Of a DNA stretch of 64,000 nucleotides, positions 11,655-22,870 are shown piece after piece. The notes under the pieces are model-generated. The model searched no databases and was not told the DNA's origin. It saw only the letters and a list, made by a program, of their open reading frames with translations. Both the position numbers and the translations under genes were made by a program. Position 1 is the stretch's first letter, and each line of letters begins with the position of its first letter. The stretch comes from Amphirosellinia nigrospora (taxonomy: Eukaryota; Ascomycota; Sordariomycetes; Xylariales; Xylariaceae): contig SCHM01000004.1 in the NCBI GenBank assembly GCA_004123355.1, positions 5,917,017-5,981,016 on the forward strand, in the 5' to 3' direction.

Positions 11655-13548
11655 ATGGCGCACGCTCACGCTGACGGCGGCGCGGACGAGTCCAACGTCT
11701 ATCCTCCTCACCATGGCATGTCCACCGGCACCTACCTGGCCACGCGCATCAAGACGCTCAAGCCGGCCATGAACAAAGCTCCCAACCCAATCCGCTTGTT
11801 AAGGATGCTCAATCGTCAAAACTGGGCTTTTTTCTTCATCGCCTTCGTCGCTTGGGTGAGTGCTTTCTATTTTCTATTTTCTATTCTCGCCAACTATCCG
11901 TCTGCATAATCTTGCCTGGCCGTTGAATGTGTGCTAATGATGACTTCTGCGCTTTGTAGACTTGGGATGCCTTTGACTTCTTCACCGTTTCATTAACAGC
12001 GTCGGACTTGGCCGAGACGTTTGGGAAAGACGTCACCGACATCACCTGGGGTATCACGCTCGTGCTCATGTTGCGATCCGTAGGGTCTATCATCTTCGGT
12101 ATTGCTGCCGATCGCTATGGTCGCAAGTGGCCTTTCATCGTCAACAACCTGCTCTTTATTGTTCTCGAATTGGTGAGTTTATCGACTTCTGTTTTCAATA
12201 GAGATGGCTGCATTTTCTCGGCATACGTCCGTCGGAATGGATAGCCAAGAAACGCCGCCGGCAGTGTACCCGTCCAGCTCACCTTTCGCATCACTTGGCG
12301 ATACTTGGCGCAGTCTTAGCAAAAGCTTCGCATCCCTCCTTTTGAACCCCTGCTAGTTTCTCATGAATACCCCCATTTATCCTCACTTTGCAACAACGAT
12401 GAAGGGTGACTAGGCTAACACGAGGACTTCACAGAGTACTGGCTTTACTCAGACCTATGGCCAGTTCCTTGCCACCCGCGCGCTCTTCGGCATTGCCATG
12501 GGCGGTCTGTACGGCAACGCTGCCGCGACCGCCTTGGAAGACATCCCCGACGAGGCTCGTGGTTTACTGAGTGGTATGTTGCAACAGGGCTACGCATTGG
12601 GGTATCTCTTGGCAGCTGCCTTTTCGCGTGCTCTCGTGAACACGACATCTCACGGCTGGCGACCTCTGTACTGGTTCGGAGCGGCACCCCCCCCTCTTCA
12701 TTCTCTGGCGGCTGTTCCTACCCGAGACCAATACCTACATCGCCCACCAGGAACTGCGCCGCGCCAACGGAAGCATCGGCAAGACCTTCGTGAAGGAGGG
12801 CAAGGTCGCGCTCAAGCGCCACTGGCTCATCCTCATCTACCTCGTCCTTCTCATGGCCGGCTTCAACTTCATGTCCCACGGTTCTCAGGATCTATACCCA
12901 ACATTGTTGAAGAACGAGTTCGGATTCAACGCCAACCAAGTCACCGTCACCCAAGTGGTCGCTAACTTGGGTGCCATCACTGGAGGCACCGTGGTCGGAT
13001 TCTGCTCGCAGATCTTCGGTCGACGGTTGAGCATCATCGTCATGTGCATCATCGGCGGCGCACTGCTCTACCCCTACGGATTTGTGTCCAACGAGCGAAT
13101 CATCGCCGCTGCCTTCTTCGAGCAATTCGCCGTCCAGGGTGCCTGGGGCGTGATCCCGGTTCACCTGATGGAACTTTCGCCCGGCGCGTTCCGCACCTTT
13201 GTCGTCGGCACGTCCTACCAGCTCGGTAACCTCGTCTCGTCGGCCAGCTCCACCATCGAGGCGACAATAGGCGAGCGGTTCCCCCTCTCCCCTCTCAAGA
13301 ACGGCACACCGAGGTACAACTACGGGATCGTCATCAGCATCTTCATGGGCGCCGTATACGCCTACGTCATCGTCCTCACCATCCTGGGCCCCGAACACTT
13401 GGGACGCAACATGGACGTCGCCCACGATGCCGACGCCGCCGAAGCGACCGGCCAGGATCTATCCAGGAAAGTGATAGACAATGGCCGCGATGCATCGGCC
13501 AGTGAAGACGGCGATGTAGAGAAAGCGACCGCACGTCATATGCAATAG
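11655..13548 (+). CDS. JEN-type monocarboxylate/proton symporter (MFS)
   Basis: Plasma-membrane MFS carrier of the JEN1 (lactate/pyruvate/acetate) or JEN2 (dicarboxylate) type. The family signature NXX(S/T)HX(S/T)QDXXXT is present as NFMSHGSQDLYPT, in the transmembrane segment after the central loop. The MFS loop motif ADRYGRKW follows TM2. Exons are 11655-11855, 11960-12172 and 12435-13548, all joining in phase 0; intron 2 is long (262 nt). The frame breaks at a C8 run, 12687-12694, between HGWRPLYWFGA and ILWRLFLPETN; 7 C would restore it, so this is a one-base excess in a homopolymer. The hydrophilic tail (DVEKATARHMQ) is normal. JEN genes are usually glucose-repressed; nothing in the sequence proves that here. 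JEN1 versus JEN2 cannot be told by eye. Confidence 0.92.
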
Positions 13549-14248
13549 GACCCCAGCTACTGCAACGTAAAAAAAGATACATACGCATGAACGAATTGGA
13601 TTGCGGGTTTTACCGTAGGATCTTTGATATCAATGATGCGTTATAAAAGCAAAGTTTTCCGGAATTTGGGCGTTCATATGAAATTACAGCTCGATACCAT
13701 GGCGCGAGTGCTCACTGACCTACCTCGCAACACACACCACACTCCAACGCACGCTTGGGCAAATGATTTTGACATTTCATTCATACCCCAACTCACCCAA
13801 GTGACCTGATTCTACCCATCCCTATATATAAATAAAACTAGGATATAGCTCGCTCACATGATAATATGTATAACCAAACTAAATTTGAATGAACATAGTC
13901 GAACCCTGCGCACTGGTTTGCTTTACTGGCTGATGTGTAGAGCTGAATTACCTGAATAAATATCGATGAACCAATCAAGCAATCGTGACAGATATCTACC
14001 TCCCTACGTATTAGACGTCACTGTCCCTTCTCCTTTCTCACTCATTGGGCAGAGGATAAGACATTGGTCGAGTTATCAATTATCACGAACGCATACTCCA
14101 AACGAAGGTTTGAAGGAAGGGGATATTAATTACCTAAGTACCTAAGTGAGACTACATTACAAACGCCGTAGTCCTTAGCTACATATATACGCATATGAAT
14201 GAATGACGAATGACAGATCAAGTCTGGCGACTTCAATAGGTAGCTAGA
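13549..14248. other. Intergenic region, nothing recognised
   Basis: About 700 bases between two convergent genes, so mainly 3' flanks and terminators. No conserved frame seen. Confidence 0.5.
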
Positions 14249-15230
14249 TTAGGGTTTGTCCTCCGTCGTCTCCCCGGTCACATCAGTCGTAACCCCATCC
14301 CTCTCTCCATTCCTATCATCGCCATCTCCATCGACAGCCTGTGTCGAAGGCCGAGATTGAGATTCCTTTTCGCCATCTGGCTTGGCCTGCTCCTTTTCCT
14401 TTTGCTCATCTACCGCACCTGGTTCTTTCTCGTGTAATTCTTTGGTCTTCTTACCATTCGTCTTCGGTGCTTCCTCACTTGTACCCTTCCTCTCTTTTCC
14501 CTCTTTACCCCGATCACCACCTACCTTGCTAACACCATTCCCTTCATCGTCCTCCTCGTCATCATCGTCATACCACCCGGGCAAAAGTTCGTTATCTGCC
14601 TCCCCCTCATCGACGTCATCGTCGTCCTCGAAACCGCGCACGAGCCTCCTCGCGGCCTCGCGTCCGACGACGGGGAGCCTCCTGACGCCCTTAGCCCTGG
14701 CCTTCTCGGGCACGAGTTTCGGATCTAGGAGGCCGACCTGCACCAGCACGCTCGCCTGGTCCCAGTAGATGTGCTCGTGGTATAGCTTGCCGCCGCGTAG
14801 CGTGACGATGCTCACGAGGGCGACTTCGACGCGGCGGTTCGTGGGCGGCACCCCGGGCAGGATCCAGGGCATCTCCTGGGTGTGCTTGAAGGCGACGTGC
14901 AGCTCGTCGACGACGCGGTCCGCGCCCGCCGTGCGCGAGACCAGCGTCAGCCTGGTGGATTCCGGGTTCGTGGAGAGGAAGTAGTCGGCGTAGAAGCGCT
15001 GCAGCTCATGCGCGCCGATGCCGCCCGATAGCGTGGGGAAGTAGGTCGCGTGCGGTGGCTTGTGCGTTGTATACGTTGACATGGTCTGTTCGAGATTCCG
15101 GCTGTAGAACTTCCCTATCGCGCAATACGTCAGCTCCTGTTTCGTCTCCCCTTTCCTCAAACACTTGCACTCATGTTACCACTCCTGTCTACATTGTAAC
15201 AAAGTTGAACCTGGCCAAAAAGCAAAAAGC

Positions 15231-15278
<48 letters not shown>

Positions 15279-16071
15279 TATCTCACCCTCAAAATTCTTC
15301 TCCACAACCCCCTCAAACTCGACATCGATCCGAAACGCAGTCCTCAGCGCAGCCAAACTCCGACTCCAAGCCAGGTCTGCCGCCACGGGCTCATACTCGT
15401 CGAGGTCCCCTTCGGCAAACCCCGCCGCGCCTTGGTAGCGATAACACGGATAATTCGTCTGATTCCCGTTGACGACGGCGACACCGCCGACGCCGAGGCC
15501 GCCGACGGTGCGCTTCACGATGCGCCTCTTCCCTGGATGCCGACAATCTGACTGTGGTGAATCACGCCAACCTCGTCGCCCACGAGGTGCACCAGGACTC
15601 TGATGCCGCCGGGGAACGTGCCGCGCGGGTCCGGCACGCGGGTCGGGTAGTAGGCCACCAGGCCGGCGAGCTTGAACTCGGGGTTGTTGTCGGCGTGGTG
15701 CCAGAATTCGAGACAAAGGCTGGCGGCCTCGCCGAAGGCGACGACGGCAAAGGTCTCGCAGGGGCCGAGATCGGCGACGTCCTTGAGGGTCGCGAGCTGT
15801 CGGCGGTAGTCGTCGTCGCTCGCGCCGTCGCCGAGCCCGATATACTGCGCCACGAAGCCCTCGTCACGCAGGGCGCGCAGGTACGCCTCGTCAAAGTCGT
15901 CCCCTCGGCCGTGACGAAGACCTTCCTGGGGTTCCGCGGGAAGGCGTTGGAGAGGAAGCCCTGCTCGTTGCGGTTCGGCCCGCTGTTCTCGGACAGGATG
16001 ACGGCGTTGCGGTTGCGCGTGTCGCGCTCCGGCAATGCCGCGTCGATGAGATTCGGTATGTTGATATTCAT
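14249..16071 (-). CDS. Dienelactone-hydrolase-fold domain fused to NTF2/SnoaL-like domain
   Basis: Two-domain fungal protein. The N-terminal half (start MNINIPNLIDAALPERD) resembles the dienelactone hydrolase / alpha-beta hydrolase fold; the C-terminal half (HELQRFYADYFLSTNP, DRVVDELHVAFKHTQEM, KLYHEHIYWDQASVL) is an NTF2/SnoaL-like domain, followed by a long acidic low-complexity tail rich in Glu, Lys and Asp. The usual nucleophile elbow reads VVAFGEAASLC, with no Ser or Cys at the expected position, so catalysis is doubtful. Exon 1 is 15287-16071 and exon 2 is 14249-15114; the 172-nt intron joins NFEG to KFYSRNLEQTM and contains a 45-base T run. Two coding-strand G runs are one base short (at 15901-15904 and 15531-15533). 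Substrate unknown. Confidence 0.82.
15232..15276. repeat. A45 homopolymer (T45 on the coding strand of the host gene)
   Basis: Uninterrupted run of 45 A on the + strand. On the sense strand of the overlapping gene it is a T45 tract that begins 10 nt after the 5' splice site (GTGAGATACC), inside the intron 15115-15286. Exact length is likely to be unreliable in the assembly. Confidence 0.97.
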
Positions 16072-17266
16072 AGTTCACATTGGTGGGTGTCTACAAGGAA
16101 GGGTGGGTTCATCAAGAAACGACGGTTGGTGTTTCTCTTGTTCTGCTCAAGGTACTGGTGACGATGTTCGGTAGATGGGCTGATGACTTCGCGATACTCC
16201 AGAGAAAAAGAACTTAGTAGATGTGTCAATTGAGGTTCCATACTAATCAATCGACAATATCAGTCATTTTTGAATCGATGCAAGCAACTGATCTGAAATG
16301 TATGATATACACCAGACGATAATATGGGAGGCGGAAACAGGTTCGATGTCGGCATGACGTCAGCGCTTGGAAGTGATGAGCCGGGATGAACATCACGGCG
16401 GATACAATTGGGTAATGCTATCCATGCTGTAAATAGACCCATTACCCCCTGGGTGTTGGGTGTTCGGGGATTACAAGAATAAAATATAAAAAAATTGAAA
16501 TTCATAGAGAAGATGAGATAGGTATAAGTAGAATGCAATTGCAATCCTGTCAAAGGCGGCTACATAGTCAGGGTCGGCTCAAGCACTATGGCGTTTACCC
16601 AAGGCAGCTCGAAGGAGCCGCAGTATAGATGTTAAACGGATCGTCAACGCCTTGAAGACTTCGGCTGGTGACCTGGTTGGATTCGACTTAGGTACATACT
16701 AAGGAGGTAATCGTCAAGACCTACATATAGTTGTGGAATGCCAAGCTGTGTTGGATGATTGTTGGAGGCGGAGAGAGGAAGTGAAAGCCATCCAAGTAGG
16801 TAGTTTTCTGAGCTACTCTGTTGAGCTAGCTGAGCTTCATCATCCACCCCTGCTCTTGCGGCCCGCTCAACTCCACACTTCTAGATGAGACGCCGTGCTA
16901 TCAATAAAAGAGGCAGCTTGATGGATATAGAAACGCCAGTGACTGTCCAATGTCCAAGCTCACCTCGGCCAAGGCATCCCCAAGAGCACATATGAGATGA
17001 GCGTGGCCTCTATAGTCTCGCAGCTAGGCTACGAAGAGGAGAATTGGCCAGATCAGTCGTATGACAAGGTTCACTCGCGCATTCATCTGCTTGGACGAGG
17101 TTGGAAATGATACTAACGATATCCGGTTCCCCGCCAGGGTCAATATACCAAGACGAACACAGAATCGGTCGAGGCTTTGGTAAGACTATTAGGTTTTTCC
17201 CCTTGCTCGTTGACCTTCTTCCGATTTCCGATCCAATCCATATTATGATTACTACCACCTATCGAC
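16072..17266. other. Intergenic region, nothing recognised
   Basis: 1.2 kb between the start of the hydrolase/NTF2 gene and the 3' end of YVC1. Only short frames without motifs. Confidence 0.5.
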
Positions 17267-19398
17267 TTATTCTTGGGTATCAAGTGGACTATCTCGGCTC
17301 GCATGCTCGCCGGGCCCCCTCCCCAGTCTCACCAAGAGACTCTTCAGCTCATTCACCTCAGCCCTCAACTGCCGGAGCTCCAGCACGGCCGCGTCTTCTT
17401 CGACGTTGGCCTTGCTCTCGCCGACCTTCTTGGCCACCCCTCGCCCTCAAAGTCGATCTGGTCCGCCATTTGCTCCCACTCCTCGATGGTGTCGTCGTCT
17501 TCCTCGCCCCTCCTCCTATTCCTGCGAATGTCCTTGGCCATGCGAACTTCGTACACGGCGGCGCAGAACAGCAGTGGCGAGTAGATGATGCCCATGACGA
17601 TGTCGTTGAGTCGTTCATAGTGTTTCTTGGGCAGCCACCACTCGAAGGGAATGATGAGGACGAAGATCTCGATCAGGTTGAAGGGGGCGATGAAGACGTT
17701 CTCATCCGGCGCGCGGACAAACTGCATCGTCCGTTGAGCAAAGAGAGCGAGATACTCGTCATCCGAGTTGTCGTAGATGTCTTCGTACGCGCTGTTGTAC
17801 AAGGCAATGAGCACGTTCAAAAGAACGACCTACACGTGATGGATTAGTCTCTCGGCGCCATGAATTCATCGTGCCGCGGAGTGTAGTGGGGGTAGATGAA
17901 CCCAGACGTACCATGACCACAAAGGTGAACAGATAATAAAGGATGATGCCGAACGGCGGGCTAAACCTCTCGAACCCAGTAAAATCCGGACTCTGCAAGA
18001 TGGCGTTGGCCATGGCTTGTAGGATGAAGATGGTGTCTTCCCTGGCCATGTCATCTGCGTAGTCCATGCCGAGAAAGGCCTGGAGGAAACCGATGATGAC
18101 GACGATGAGGAGGGCGAAGAAGATGATGCTCTCCTTCATCATCACTTTCAACACGACCAACATGGCCCCGAAGAAGCGGAACGAGTCGAGATACAGAAGA
18201 AGGCGAGCCCAGAACATGGGGGCCGTGAAGGCGAGAAAATTGTAACTCAACGAATTGAACCTCTTACGCTTTTCGACGTCGTCGGGGCTATGGCTCAAGG
18301 CCACGAAGCGCAGGGCCAACGAGACCATCAACAGCGAGTACAAGGTATTGTTGAACGCATTCCAGAAGCCGAGGATATGGTAGCCGGCCTTGTAGAATTT
18401 GGTGAGCTCGTCGAAGACGAAGCCAAAGGTGAAGATGTAGAGGAGTATCTCGACAGAGTCGAGGTCGCCGGTCGGATTGATGGTGTTGATGGCGCCAGTG
18501 TAGAGCGCGAGGTATACGACAGAAATGATCAGCAGGAAAGCGTTCTGGTAGATAGGTGCGCGCATGCGGTCGGGGTCGAGATGCAAAAATAATGACGGGT
18601 TGTCGCGTTCCTTGTAGTCGATAAAGCTGGCGGGGTCGTCCTCGTCCTGCACAAGCCACCCTTTCCAGAGATAGCTCAGGCACTTCTGATAGCCCGAGGA
18701 GCCAATGACGCGCAAGGCATGGAGATCGACAGCCTGCTCAATGACATTGACGGGTGGCGTGGGCTTTCCGTCTAGAATGACCGAGTATCGCTTCAGCAGA
18801 ACGGAATGGAGTAGATAGGTCATGTCTTCTTCGGTCTCGATTCTAATTCTCCGTCAGTCACCAGACGCACCCAGACGACGATGGAGGCGCCACGCTTACA
18901 TCTGTTTCGCGATGACCTCGCAGGCCGTGGCGCGGAGCTGGTGCAGGTCAGCATCCCAGAGCTCGCACAGCGCCTGGTGCTTGAACCAACGCTTGGCGAC
19001 CAGAAGGCAGTAGACGACGCATTGCCTATTCTCGGGGCCGCCGGCGTCCTTGGCGGCTTGAATAACCTTCTGGGTGATGACCTTGCTGTGAGGTTGGGTG
19101 ACCTGCTGCTCTTCCAATTCGCAGGGAACACACTCCTGGACGAGATAGCGCAAGCGGAGGGCGATCTTGGTCACGTCGGGCGCGGGAATGGCCGACTGGA
19201 TCGACGGGTCCCGGTGTAATGGCAGGACTAAGGAAACATGGTGAGCCATCAAACGAACGAACACCTTCATGGTCTGTGGCTGGCCTGGGGCAACTTACGT
19301 CGTCGCCTGGACGCCAGAATGGATCGCTCGCGATTGCTGTAGGTATGGGCCGGATGGCGGTCCCAGCCCAGCATCCTACGCCAGCTAAAGCCGGCCAT
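17267..19398 (-). CDS. YVC1: Vacuolar TRP-family cation channel (Yvc1/TRPY1)
   Basis: Calcium-release channel of the vacuolar membrane, activated in yeast by osmotic and oxidative stress. Exons: 19299-19398, 18900-19227, 17912-18842 and 17267-17829; all three introns join in phase. The N-terminal domain contains IPAPDVTKIALRLRYLVQE and VIGSSGYQKCLSYLWKGW, then the six-TM core: TM segments around LLIISVVYLALYTG, ILLYIFTFGFVFDELTKF and SIIFFALLIVVIIGF, the pore loop FLGMDYADD..DFTGFERF, and the last TM leading to LLNVLIALYNSAYEDI. The post-TM acidic region NSDDEYLAL matches the Yvc1 calcium-sensing region. A frame break at 17432-17436 (one base short in TGG(G)CC) hides the C-terminal coiled coil (ELRQLRAEVNELKSLLVRL), which then runs to the stop at 17267. 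Start chosen because it gives an in-phase first exon. Confidence 0.93.
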
Positions 19399-20553
19399 CG
19401 TAAAGCACGATTGCTCGACCTCGACTCCTGACCCCGGGACTTAGGTGTTCGGGTAGATGGTAGGTAGTAGGTAGAGCTGCTCTTCGGTTGAGGGATAAGA
19501 AATACTTGGGAAATGGCGGGAGGCTTGTTCCAGGCTCTAGGTTCTAGGTTCTAGGTTCTAGGTTATATAAGTAGGTATAGATATATATGTGATGAGCTGA
19601 AATCAACAACAGAAGACCGGGGGATGGGACCATGTTCTCGCTTCGCTTCGTGCCTTGGACAAGAATCTAACAAAAATAAAGCTTGGCGATCTGCATGACG
19701 TTGTCCATGTAAACACATGCAGCTACGGCACAGTACCTAACCTACCCCAGTTAGGGTGGGGGTGGTCTGTAGCCAGGTACCTAGCGGCCACTACAACTAC
19801 AGGAGGCAACATCCGCTACATGCATAGGTACTCCTAGGTAGTTTTAGTAGTTCCAATGTACATAATAAGTAATGATGCATACTCCGAAAAGCGAAATATG
19901 TAGTATCGTAGACATAGACATCATGGATGATGAAGAAATATACCAAGGTATACATATTAAAAAAGGTTCATAACTATCAGCATTAATTCCTTGCGTATTG
20001 GATTGGAGGAAACGGTACTTTGATGTCGCCGAGTGAAGCAGGGATTAGGGAACCTCAAGGCGGGTGATAAGCTTTAAGTAGTTTCCAAGTTCAGGTCAAG
20101 CTGAAAAAGCTTGAGCTTTTTTGGGGGGTTGCATCCACAAGGCGTGTGTAGGTTCTTTTGCCGCTCTTCCAATGCGAACACGACCCCATTATCGACCATT
20201 CTGCGGCGTAGAGTATTGAATAATAGAAACGAGAAGAGCTATAAACAGAGCCAATAAACATGCATTATATTGCACCTGGAATTATGCGAAGACGATGCCA
20301 TCGGGTACCTAGGTAACTATACCGGAGGTGATTCCAATATACCTATGTAGTTACGGGCTTATGAGTGATAGGATTGCATTCGGCAAGGGTATTGTCTCAA
20401 GTCAGCCTCCTCTATGATAAGACAGTTACCGTCTGTCATTATTCCCAAATTTAAAAACGCCGCCTGCCAACTTCAAAAAAGAAGGACAATTGAAACCCGC
20501 CGAACGCCTTGTGCCATGCCAAGCAAGATGTCCTATTCGAGATAATCTGAACA
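19399..20553. other. Intergenic region
   Basis: Spacer upstream of YVC1 and downstream of RPC31. It holds an ACCTAGGT palindrome at 20307-20314 and the TTCTAGG tandem repeat at 19535-19565. No gene seen. Confidence 0.5.
19535..19565. repeat. TTCTAGG tandem repeat
   Basis: About four copies of a 7-base unit GTTCTAG, starting with one degenerate copy (GCTCTAG), about 140 bases upstream of the YVC1 start codon. Not the fungal telomere unit TTAGGG. Confidence 0.8.
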
Positions 20554-21661
20554 CTAGAAATCCATAGCACTACAATAAAAAGAGTTAGCAATCGTACCAC
20601 GCCATCGCAGCCCAGACACGTGGAATCGGCAATGGTAGTCGTGAGAGTCGCTACGATTTCGCCCAAGGAAAAGGGAATATAGGAAATATACCTTTCGCCA
20701 ACACCGTCGTCGTCGCCAAAATCGTCGTCGTCGCCATTGTCGAAATACGCCTCGGCGTTGTAGTCGCCGCCGTCTTCGTCCTCGGCGCTGTCATAATCGT
20801 CATCTTCGGCCTCCATCTCCTCTTCTTCCTCGTCATCAGGGTCGCCGACATCGCCGTCCTCGTTGTCGGCATCCTTCCCGGCGCCTTCGATACGAGCCTT
20901 ACGTTCTTCCTCGTTTCGTTTCCCCGACGCCGCTGCGACCGGCCCCCGCCGAAGATTTCTTCGTCGTCGTCGACGTCACCGTAGGGATCGTGCTCGTCAC
21001 CACCGTCATCGTCGTCGTGAAGCCTCCGCTTCCTGCTCCTGACCGCAGCCCCCTCGGCCGCCTGGAAGCCACCCTTGGGCCCGCTCGTGTCTCTGCCGTC
21101 CAGCGTCGTCCACAGCTCCTCGGGGAACAGATCCTTGACCCACGGCCGAGTGTCTCTGAGCTTGGGCAGGGTCCGCGTGTCGTCGACGAAGCGGTGGCTG
21201 TACATGGGCACGGCGACGAAGGGGTCGACGGTGGCGCGGTTCTTGACACCGTACCGCGCATTCATCTGCGACCGGCCGTGACGAGGAAGAACGGGGTCCT
21301 TCTTGGACAGGAACTCGCCATTGATATGACGGTGGTGTATAGCGGCGCGTTGTGGTATGCGCGGCGGAATTCGACGAAGCAAGCGACGGCGCGCTCCTCG
21401 AAGGGAGTCGGATGGGGAGCGACGGGGGGCTTGTAGAATTTCTAAGAGGGGTGACGTTAGCACGGGGGATGAAACGCGCCATCATCTGGTGTTGTGTATT
21501 GTGTATCATGTGCGGCTGTAGCGTACCGGGTAGGTGTCCTGAGGTTGGTCGTTGACAATGAGGCTGGGATCATCGCCGCCGGGCATTCCAGGAGGCGCCG
21601 GCTTGCCTCGACTGCCACCTCGGCCACCGCCACGGCCTCCTCGACCACCTCGCCCTGACAT
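20554..21661 (-). CDS. RPC31: RNA polymerase III subunit RPC31/RPC7
   Basis: Pol III-specific subunit of the RPC82-RPC34-RPC31 initiation subcomplex, nuclear. The order of features fits the family: an RGG-rich N-terminus (SGRGGRGGRGGGRGG), the conserved block KFYKPPVAPHPTPFE, the central YGVKNRATVDPFVAVPMYSH and LPKLRDTRPWVKDLFPEELW, and a strongly acidic C-terminus (DDDYDSAEDEDGGDYN) ending ESAMDF. Exons are 21527-21661, 20692-21441 and a tiny last exon 20554-20569 of 16 nt, which supplies the family's acidic-aromatic terminus; introns join in phase. Two frame breaks: at 21329-21332 (after APLYTTV) and at 20939-20947 (a G/C run before ASGKRNEEERKARIEG). The essential nature of the subunit argues that the breaks are sequencing errors. 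Confidence 0.88.
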
Positions 21662-22191
21662 CTCAGCACATGAAAGCGCAAATTGAAGTTCCGGGGGTTG
21701 AGGCCCTTTTAGGGGGTAGAAGGCGGCGTTGTGTTGGCGTGGCGTGGCGTGTGAGAAGGTGAAGCAGCATGCGACGGGACTTTATCGAATAAACCCCAGA
21801 CGTGGCTTTACGATACACTAGTGTGCTAGTGGGGGTGGCTGGTGCTTGCTCCACTCAAATCACACCCTTCGTCGTACTGCGCCTCCAGATCAAGTATATA
21901 CCGCGAATTAAATATTATTTTACCCAATTGTACTTTTGTGATGTCCTTCTTAGGTACTCGTACTTATGTTTATATTTGTTTCGCCTATCGTTATAATTTC
22001 TGACATACGATTACTCGGGTACTACGGACGTAGATTTAAGCGGCATAGGCGATTATGGACATATCTATAATTAGTTATAATATAATGGTTGTATTAAGGG
22101 TTGGGGGAGGGGGTTTTGCTGCGGCCTTAATGGCCCATGTGGCAGGGAATGGCCCCGGAAATTTCAAAAGAATATCGAAATAAATATTATT
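21662..22191. other. Intergenic region, AT-rich
   Basis: RPC31 promoter side followed by AT-rich sequence (about 21890-22100). No gene recognised. Confidence 0.5.
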
Positions 22192-22475
22192 TCAACGTAA
22201 GAGGCTTCCATCAAAAAGCACATCCTCGAAGCAAGCCGTGTCTAGGTCGTCGCGCTGCAACTCCAACTGTTAGAGTTTCTCTTCGAGTTCACGGGCCTTG
22301 TTGACACTCTTGGAATTAGAGGTTTCTATACTAATATCTTTCACGACAGGTTACTGCTGTCAAAGGCGTAAGATTCATCGGAGTCTATGCTAGAGGTCGG
22401 TGATATAAGAATGCATTCCGAGCCCGGATCTAAGTCTGAGTAAGAGGACACACTCTCACGTCGGTGAGGAGCCAT
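22192..22475 (-). pseudogene. Broken small Ser-rich / coiled-coil protein gene
   Basis: Starting at the ATG at 22475 the frame reads MAPHRRESVSSYSDLDPG, then a Ser/Asp-rich stretch to SSNLS and a stop. One frame over, the same type of protein continues as KDISIETSNSKSVNKARELE, is interrupted by a TAA where CAA would fit (after ELEEKL), and resumes as QLELQRDDLDTACFED to a stop at 22192. This looks like a roughly 95-residue protein with a helical, charged C-terminal half broken by one frame shift and one nonsense change. The frame shift may be an assembly error, but the C-to-T type stop suggests genuine decay. I do not recognise the family. It sits at the edge of the accessory block with the kinase-fold genes. 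Confidence 0.45.
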
Positions 22476-22870
22476 TTTTTACAGTTTATACTATTCAATA
22501 CCTAAAAATGAAAAGGAGTTATAAATTGCGATTACTAATATATCAACATACCAGGTAGTGTAAACAGACTGTATCTAGTATACCGACCATGTAGGCAGAT
22601 AGTATGTAGGTACCTATGTTTCAACTCTCAAACCCTCTTCGACAGACCAACAAGAAGTCTCGGCGGATACCCGGTTATAGAACGCGAGTATCTTTTGGTT
22701 ATGAATCCTACGGCCTACGCGATCAAGCAATTCCCTGTCTACCCAGGCAATGAAATTGGTAAACCAGGCGAAAGACACCCAGCCCGTTTCATACTAGATC
22801 ATTATGATTTATTACCGGTTAAATTGAGGCACACAATCGCCACACTAACCGTCGTGTCGTCGTTAGAGGA

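Noticed and set aside
12892-13425. 177-codon open frame on the minus strand
   Set aside because: Antisense to the well-conserved last exon of the JEN-type permease; composition is that of a shadow frame.
19535-19565. Interstitial telomere repeat
   Set aside because: The unit is TTCTAGG, not TTAGGG.
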